Shown piece by piece: positions 21,937 through 25,804 of a stretch of 25,804 nucleotides of DNA. This stretch comes from Fidelibacterota bacterium (GTDB taxonomy: Bacteria; Marinisomatota; Marinisomatia; Marinisomatales; UBA1611). The stretch's first letter is position 1. Every line of letters begins with the position of its first letter. Both the position numbers and the translations under genes were made by a program. The notes under the pieces were generated by a model that worked only from the letters and a program-made list of their open reading frames with translations, ran no database searches and was not told the DNA's origin. Location: contig NZKX01000146.1 of assembly GCA_002694025.1 (NCBI GenBank), positions 1 to 25,804 of the forward strand. The letters run 5' to 3'.

Positions 21937-23648
21937 GAAAAATTAAAAAAATTATAAATAATATAAGTGTAAATCTTTTATTGCTTTTAGTCTTGTTAGT
22001 TTTTTTTTTAATTATTCTATCAATTTTGGAAATGATTGGATTGGCCTCAATACCAATATTATTAAGTTCAATTTTGAGCGATGAGGGATCAAATTTAAAT
22101 TTACTCAACTTTTTTGATTTAAAAAATAAACTAGTCAATTATTCACAAAAAGATCAAATTAAAATAATTTCTATTTTTATTGTATCTTTATTTGCTTTTA
22201 AAAATATATTTCATGCATCAATTATTTTTTTTCAAGGAAAAATTGTAAAAAATATAAAAATACTTCTTTCCAAAAAACTATTTAAATTTTATTTAAATCA
22301 AGATTATCTTTTTTTACTAAAAAAAAATTCTTCAGAAATGTTAAGAACAATATCTATTGATGTTGGAAATACCACAATATACATATTAAATATATTAAAC
22401 CTAATTAAAGAAATTTTAATTCTATTATCAATTATTTTTTTATTACTTTATTCAGATATTCAGATAACGGTTTTTTTATTCACAAGTTTTTTCATTATAG
22501 CATCTCTTTTCTATTATATTAATAAAAAAAAACTTTTTAATAGAGGTAAAATAATACAAAAACTTTCATCAGAATTGATTAGAATAATTTATGAAACAGT
22601 TGGGTTATTCAAAGAACTTAAAATATATAATTTAAAAGTTTTTCAATATAAATATTTTTTAAAAAAAATTTCCGAAACAGAAAAAAATGTTTTTTTTAAC
22701 TATTTCACAACTTCTCTTCCTAGACTTTTTTTAGAACTGGCTGCTGTAACATTAATTATTTCAATAATTCTTATTCAACTAAATAATAACACAAATATAT
22801 TAGACTTACTTCCTTATCTCTCGTTGGTTGTAGTAGTATCTTTGAGGCTGATCCCATTATTTAATGGATTAACAACATCAGTAAGTAGCCTTAAAACAAT
22901 TCAACCATCTTTTGATTTAGTATTTAGTGAATTAGAAAAAATAAATAATAATGACGAAAATTTAGTTATAGAATATTTAGTTTTTAATAAAAAGATTTCA
23001 TTTAGAAACATAGATTTTGAATATCAAGATAAAACAAAAGTATTTGAAAATATCAATATAAATGTAAATAAAGGTGAGAAAATTGGAATTATTGGACCAT
23101 CTGGCTCAGGTAAATCAACTTTAGTAAATTTACTTATTGGACTCTTAAAACCAAATAAAGGAGAGATATTTGTCGATGATATAAAAATTTCAAGAACTAA
23201 ACCACAACTAATAAAAAATATTAGTTATGTACCACAGGAAATTTTTTTGATTGAAGATGAAATTAAAAAAAATATTGCCCTTGGTATTGAAGAGAAAGAC
23301 ATAGATGATGATAGAATAAAGATGGTCGCACAAGCTTCACAAATCGATACATTTATTGAAAATTTGAATTTAAAGTATGAAACAAAAGTAATAGAAAATG
23401 GTAAAAATTTTTCTGTAGGACAAAGGCAAAGAATAGGAGTTGCACGTGCCTTATATAGAAATCCAGATATAATTATATTTGATGAGTCCACAAGCTCTTT
23501 AGACTTAAAAACAGAGGAGAAATTTATAGAAGATATATACAAAATATTTAAAGATAAGACTATAATATTTATTTCTCACAAAATATCTGCATTAAAAAAT
23601 TGTGATAAAATTTTTGATTTAAAAAAAAAATTATTTTTAAGTAAATGA
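21933..23648 (+). CDS. ABC exporter with fused membrane and ATPase domains (MsbA/PglK-like flippase)
   Basis: A 571-residue half-transporter. Residues about 1-320 hold several hydrophobic segments (LLLLLVLLVFFLIILSIL near 15-33; others around 75, 150-185 and 265-310). The nucleotide-binding domain has GIIGPSGSGKST (Walker A, near 387), YVPQEIFLIE (Q-loop), FSVGQRQRIGVARAL (signature), PDIIIFDESTSSLD (Walker B and D-loop) and FISHK (switch His). The layout matches MsbA and PglK, homodimers that flip lipid-linked oligosaccharide. In this locus it probably moves the lipid-linked glycan across the inner membrane; lipid A or a protein substrate are alternatives. The start overlaps the previous stop by 4 bp (ATGA). 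Confidence 0.85.
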   Translation: MRKIKKIINNISVNLLLLLVLLVFFLIILSILEMIGLASIPILLSSILSDEGSNLNLLNFFDLKNKLVNYSQKDQIKIISIFIVSLFAFKNIFHASIIFFQGKIVKNIKILLSKKLFKFYLNQDYLFLLKKNSSEMLRTISIDVGNTTIYILNILNLIKEILILLSIIFLLLYSDIQITVFLFTSFFIIASLFYYINKKKLFNRGKIIQKLSSELIRIIYETVGLFKELKIYNLKVFQYKYFLKKISETEKNVFFNYFTTSLPRLFLELAAVTLIISIILIQLNNNTNILDLLPYLSLVVVVSLRLIPLFNGLTTSVSSLKTIQPSFDLVFSELEKINNNDENLVIEYLVFNKKISFRNIDFEYQDKTKVFENININVNKGEKIGIIGPSGSGKSTLVNLLIGLLKPNKGEIFVDDIKISRTKPQLIKNISYVPQEIFLIEDEIKKNIALGIEEKDIDDDRIKMVAQASQIDTFIENLNLKYETKVIENGKNFSVGQRQRIGVARALYRNPDIIIFDESTSSLDLKTEEKFIEDIYKIFKDKTIIFISHKISALKNCDKIFDLKKKLFLSK

Positions 23649-24730
23649 GTTTTATTTTTGGAAATTTCAAATCTATATTTAATATATTTCAATTAAATTT
23701 ATTAATTTTTATTCAGAAGTTTTTATATAAAAAAAAAATTGTAATTTTTTACTATCCAAAAAATAGATTAGTTAAAAATAATATCTCGTTTATTTCTGAT
23801 CATTTTTTAAATCAAAAAAATTTTTTTATTTTTTATGGTGCTACAACAACTATCAATTTGAAAAATTTTTTTTTTATTAAGCAATCATACTTAAAATTTA
23901 TTTTTAATATTGATCTTTTTATTTCGAATAATATTTGTAATAAATTTAGCTTAAAATCAAAAAAAATTTATATTCATCATGATATTTATGACACACCATT
24001 AGCAGAAAAAAAAAAAGAAAAAGAGCTCAAATTGAGTTTTTCAAAATATGATTTTATAATAGTAGCATCAAAAAAAAGTGCAAAAGTTTTTGTTAATCTT
24101 TTTAAAAATACAATTATAAAACCAAAGATTTTAGTATTTAAGTATCTTAAAATTAATTTTATCAAAAAAAGACTATTAAAAAATAAATTAAAAAGAGATT
24201 ATATTTTAATTGCACCAACAAACTATTTATCATTCCCAAAATTTACAATGCAAAAGAAGCTCTTTAAATTAATAGATAGATTATTAAAAAATAACTACAA
24301 GGTTATTTACAGACCACATCCATCAAATTTTAATGACAAACCAATTGTTAACTTAAAATCTAGTTTTGAATATAATAATAATTTTATATTTGATAATAAT
24401 CCTGAATATTTTAATAGTTATAAAAAATCAAAGTTTTTAATAACTGATTTATCTGGCACAGCCTATACTTATGCAATTACAACAGGAAGACCTGTTATCT
24501 TTTTCAATCATAATGATAAATATCTAAAAAAGTTTAATTATCATGAATTGAATTACTTTATCGATAGAGATAAAATAGGTTGGAAATTTAAAAATGTTTC
24601 TAAAATTATAAATTTTTTAAAAAAAAATAATAAATATAAAAATGAAAAATTATTAAGATTGAAAAAATTTAAAAAGATCTTTTATGATGTCAAAAAATTT
24701 GATTTAAATTATTTACTTAAACATGATTAA
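23645..24730 (+). CDS. CDP-glycerol/ribitol glycerophosphotransferase-like protein (TagB/TagF type)
   Basis: A 361-residue protein. The C-terminal half has VIYRPHPSNF, then FLITDLSGTAYTYAITTGRPVIFF, the HP and DxSG/S motifs of TagB/TagF-type polymerases and related transferases. The mid part IYIHHDIYDTPL fits the acceptor or phosphate region. The N-terminus is basic and hydrophobic (LLIFIQKFLYKKKIVIFYY), compatible with peripheral membrane association. It overlaps the ABC gene by ATGA and the next gene by 8 bp. It could transfer a polyol-phosphate or a sugar to the glycan. No CDP-glycerol or CDP-ribitol synthesis gene was seen, so the donor is open. Confidence 0.7.
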   Translation: MSFIFGNFKSIFNIFQLNLLIFIQKFLYKKKIVIFYYPKNRLVKNNISFISDHFLNQKNFFIFYGATTTINLKNFFFIKQSYLKFIFNIDLFISNNICNKFSLKSKKIYIHHDIYDTPLAEKKKEKELKLSFSKYDFIIVASKKSAKVFVNLFKNTIIKPKILVFKYLKINFIKKRLLKNKLKRDYILIAPTNYLSFPKFTMQKKLFKLIDRLLKNNYKVIYRPHPSNFNDKPIVNLKSSFEYNNNFIFDNNPEYFNSYKKSKFLITDLSGTAYTYAITTGRPVIFFNHNDKYLKKFNYHELNYFIDRDKIGWKFKNVSKIINFLKKNNKYKNEKLLRLKKFKKIFYDVKKFDLNYLLKHD

Positions 24731-25649
24731 AAAATATCTTTACAATTTTTTTTTGAAAAACTTCTTAAGGAAAAAAACGTACATGATTGGATTATCTCAT
24801 TTTCTATCTTTAAGAAAAGATTATTCTAATATATCTTTATTAAGCGACGTAGATTATAAAGTTTTTTCACAAAATGGGGAAGATGGAATACTGGATTATC
24901 TTCTTTATCAATTAGGAATACAAAAACCAAAGTTTTTAGAGATTGGAGTGGGTGATTATACAGAGTGCAATACAAGATTTATTTTTGAAAGATATTCTGC
25001 TTGTGGAACAATAATTGATTGTATTGATAATCTAGAGCAAAAAGTAAAAAAAAATCTTGAGTTATGGAAAGGTAATCTAAAAATTATTAATGAAAAAGTT
25101 AATTCGAAAAACGTTCATGATTTAATTATAAACACTAAAAATTTTTTAGATCTTGATGTTTTTAGTCTTGATATAGATGGTATTGATTATTGGATAATTG
25201 AAAAACTGCCAGAAGATTTCAGTAAAATTGTTATTTTAGAGTATAATCATATATTTGGAAATGATCTAAAGGTAACAGTACCAAATATAGAGAATTTTGA
25301 TAGGTCGGATTATCACTATTCAAATTTATGTTTTGGGATGTCGATTAAAGCTGCAATTGAGATAATGGAAAAAAAGAATTTTTATTTTATTGGTACTAAT
25401 CTGTTGAGAAATAATGCGTTTTTTGTATCTAAAAATTATCCTAAAAACAAATTCTTTCAAAACTTAATAATAGAAGACCCAACTTATTCAGCTAATGCAA
25501 CCTTTAGAGAAAGTAGAGATGTAAAAGGTAACCTTAATTATTTAAGTGGAAAAAATAAAATACAAGAAATTTCTGAATGTGAGGTTGTTGAATTAGTTGA
25601 TAGTGATTACAAAAAAATTAAAATCAAAGATCTATTTAATCTAGTTTAA
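24723..25649 (+). CDS. FkbM-like / class I methyltransferase-fold protein
   Basis: A 308-residue protein. The conserved core starts YKVFSQNGEDGILDYLL and FLEIGVGDYTECNTRFI, a SAM-binding-like motif I, then IIDCIDN (acidic end of beta 2) and DVFSLDIDGIDYWIIEKL, as in FkbM-type methyltransferases of surface glycan loci. A function in O-methylation of a sugar is likely, but the SQNGEDGI family is poorly described. Its start overlaps the previous gene by 8 bp, making it the last gene of the rightward arm. It ends convergently with the leftward gene at the window edge (4-bp overlap), leaving no room for an intergenic terminator. Confidence 0.65.
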   Translation: MIKKYLYNFFLKNFLRKKTYMIGLSHFLSLRKDYSNISLLSDVDYKVFSQNGEDGILDYLLYQLGIQKPKFLEIGVGDYTECNTRFIFERYSACGTIIDCIDNLEQKVKKNLELWKGNLKIINEKVNSKNVHDLIINTKNFLDLDVFSLDIDGIDYWIIEKLPEDFSKIVILEYNHIFGNDLKVTVPNIENFDRSDYHYSNLCFGMSIKAAIEIMEKKNFYFIGTNLLRNNAFFVSKNYPKNKFFQNLIIEDPTYSANATFRESRDVKGNLNYLSGKNKIQEISECEVVELVDSDYKKIKIKDLFNLV

Positions 25650-25804
25650 GTGTTGCTGACTATTTCATAAACTTTTTTGGTCATATTCGCAGCATTTTCC
25701 CAAGAATTGTTTTGTAGCACTCTCTTTCTTTCGTACTCTACTGCATAGTTTTTTTTATTAATAAGTAAATTTTGTAGTTGAACTATTAAATGATCTAGGT
25801 TGTT
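25646..25804 (-). CDS. Glycosyltransferase C-terminus, probably GT4 family (partial)
   Basis: The last 52 codons of a leftward gene enter from the right edge and end at TAA 25648-25646. The peptide NNLDHLIVQLQNLLIN, then VLQNNSWENAANMTKKVYEIV, has the pattern seen at the C-terminus of GT4 glycosyltransferases (FSWENAA...VY). The stop overlaps the stop region of the FkbM-like gene by 4 bp in a tail-to-tail arrangement. Nothing more can be said about donor or acceptor. Confidence 0.65.
   Translation of the reverse strand, partial: NNLDHLIVQLQNLLINKKNYAVEYERKRVLQNNSWENAANMTKKVYEIVSNT

Noticed and set aside
1..25804. Mobile elements, CRISPR, tRNA or rRNA
   Set aside because: No transposase or integrase motifs, regularly spaced repeats, or tRNA/rRNA signatures were seen by eye. 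The many A/T homopolymers reflect base composition and lysine/asparagine-rich coding.

Overview
The window looks like a bacterial surface-glycan locus from a very AT-rich genome with tightly packed genes. Many neighbouring genes share 4-base ATGA overlaps, and almost no start has a Shine-Dalgarno sequence. This style, together with EPS-associated MarR-type regulators and a legionaminic-acid gene set, fits a streamlined marine proteobacterium such as SAR11/Pelagibacter and its hypervariable polysaccharide region. That assignment is inference. No rRNA, tRNA, transposase or CRISPR was seen.

Layout. A divergent promoter region (about 14479-14599) separates two arms. The leftward arm (14478 down to 1581) encodes a nonulosonate synthase (LegI/NeuB type), a LegC-type aminotransferase, a PHP-domain protein, an ATP-grasp enzyme, a NeuC/LegG-type hydrolysing 2-epimerase, a frameshifted SDR epimerase, two complete amidotransferase cassettes and a large GT-B-like protein. 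The cassettes run in mirrored order: WbuX-HisH-HisF, then HisF-HisH-WbuX. Beyond this arm, a separate promoter drives a MarR-type DNA-binding domain fused to a second NeuB-family synthase (358-1485), followed by a radical SAM gene cut by the window edge. The rightward arm starts with a PtmE-like CBS-nucleotidyltransferase, a CMP-nonulosonate synthetase and a PtmA-like SDR. A second promoter follows, then a stand-alone MarR-type regulator, a LegB-type dehydratase, an aldo/keto reductase, a possible glycosyltransferase, a frameshifted methyltransferase, an APS-kinase-like protein, an ABC flippase-like exporter, a TagF-like transferase and an FkbM-like protein. The 3' end of a leftward glycosyltransferase enters at the right edge.

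How it fits together. PtmE, PtmA, LegB, LegC, LegG, LegI and the CMP-synthetase together suggest legionaminic acid made by the GDP-sugar route known from Campylobacter. The two WbuX/HisH/HisF sets would convert N-acetyl to acetamidino groups using glutamine-derived ammonia. The GTs, flippase-like ABC protein and tailoring enzymes would assemble, export and decorate the glycan. No LegH-type acetyltransferase is present; the ATP-grasp protein may supply a different N-acyl group.

Regulation. The most striking signal is a palindrome, TGTTCAA-(2 or 3 bp)-TTGAACA. It occurs four times, always at the promoters named above and nowhere else that I saw: twice in front of the MarR-NeuB fusion, once between the divergent arms and once in front of the stand-alone MarR gene. 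The fused and stand-alone regulators share an identical LGYSLGKLNY segment in the winged helix. This suggests one locus-wide regulon in which one regulator is covalently joined to a sugar synthase.
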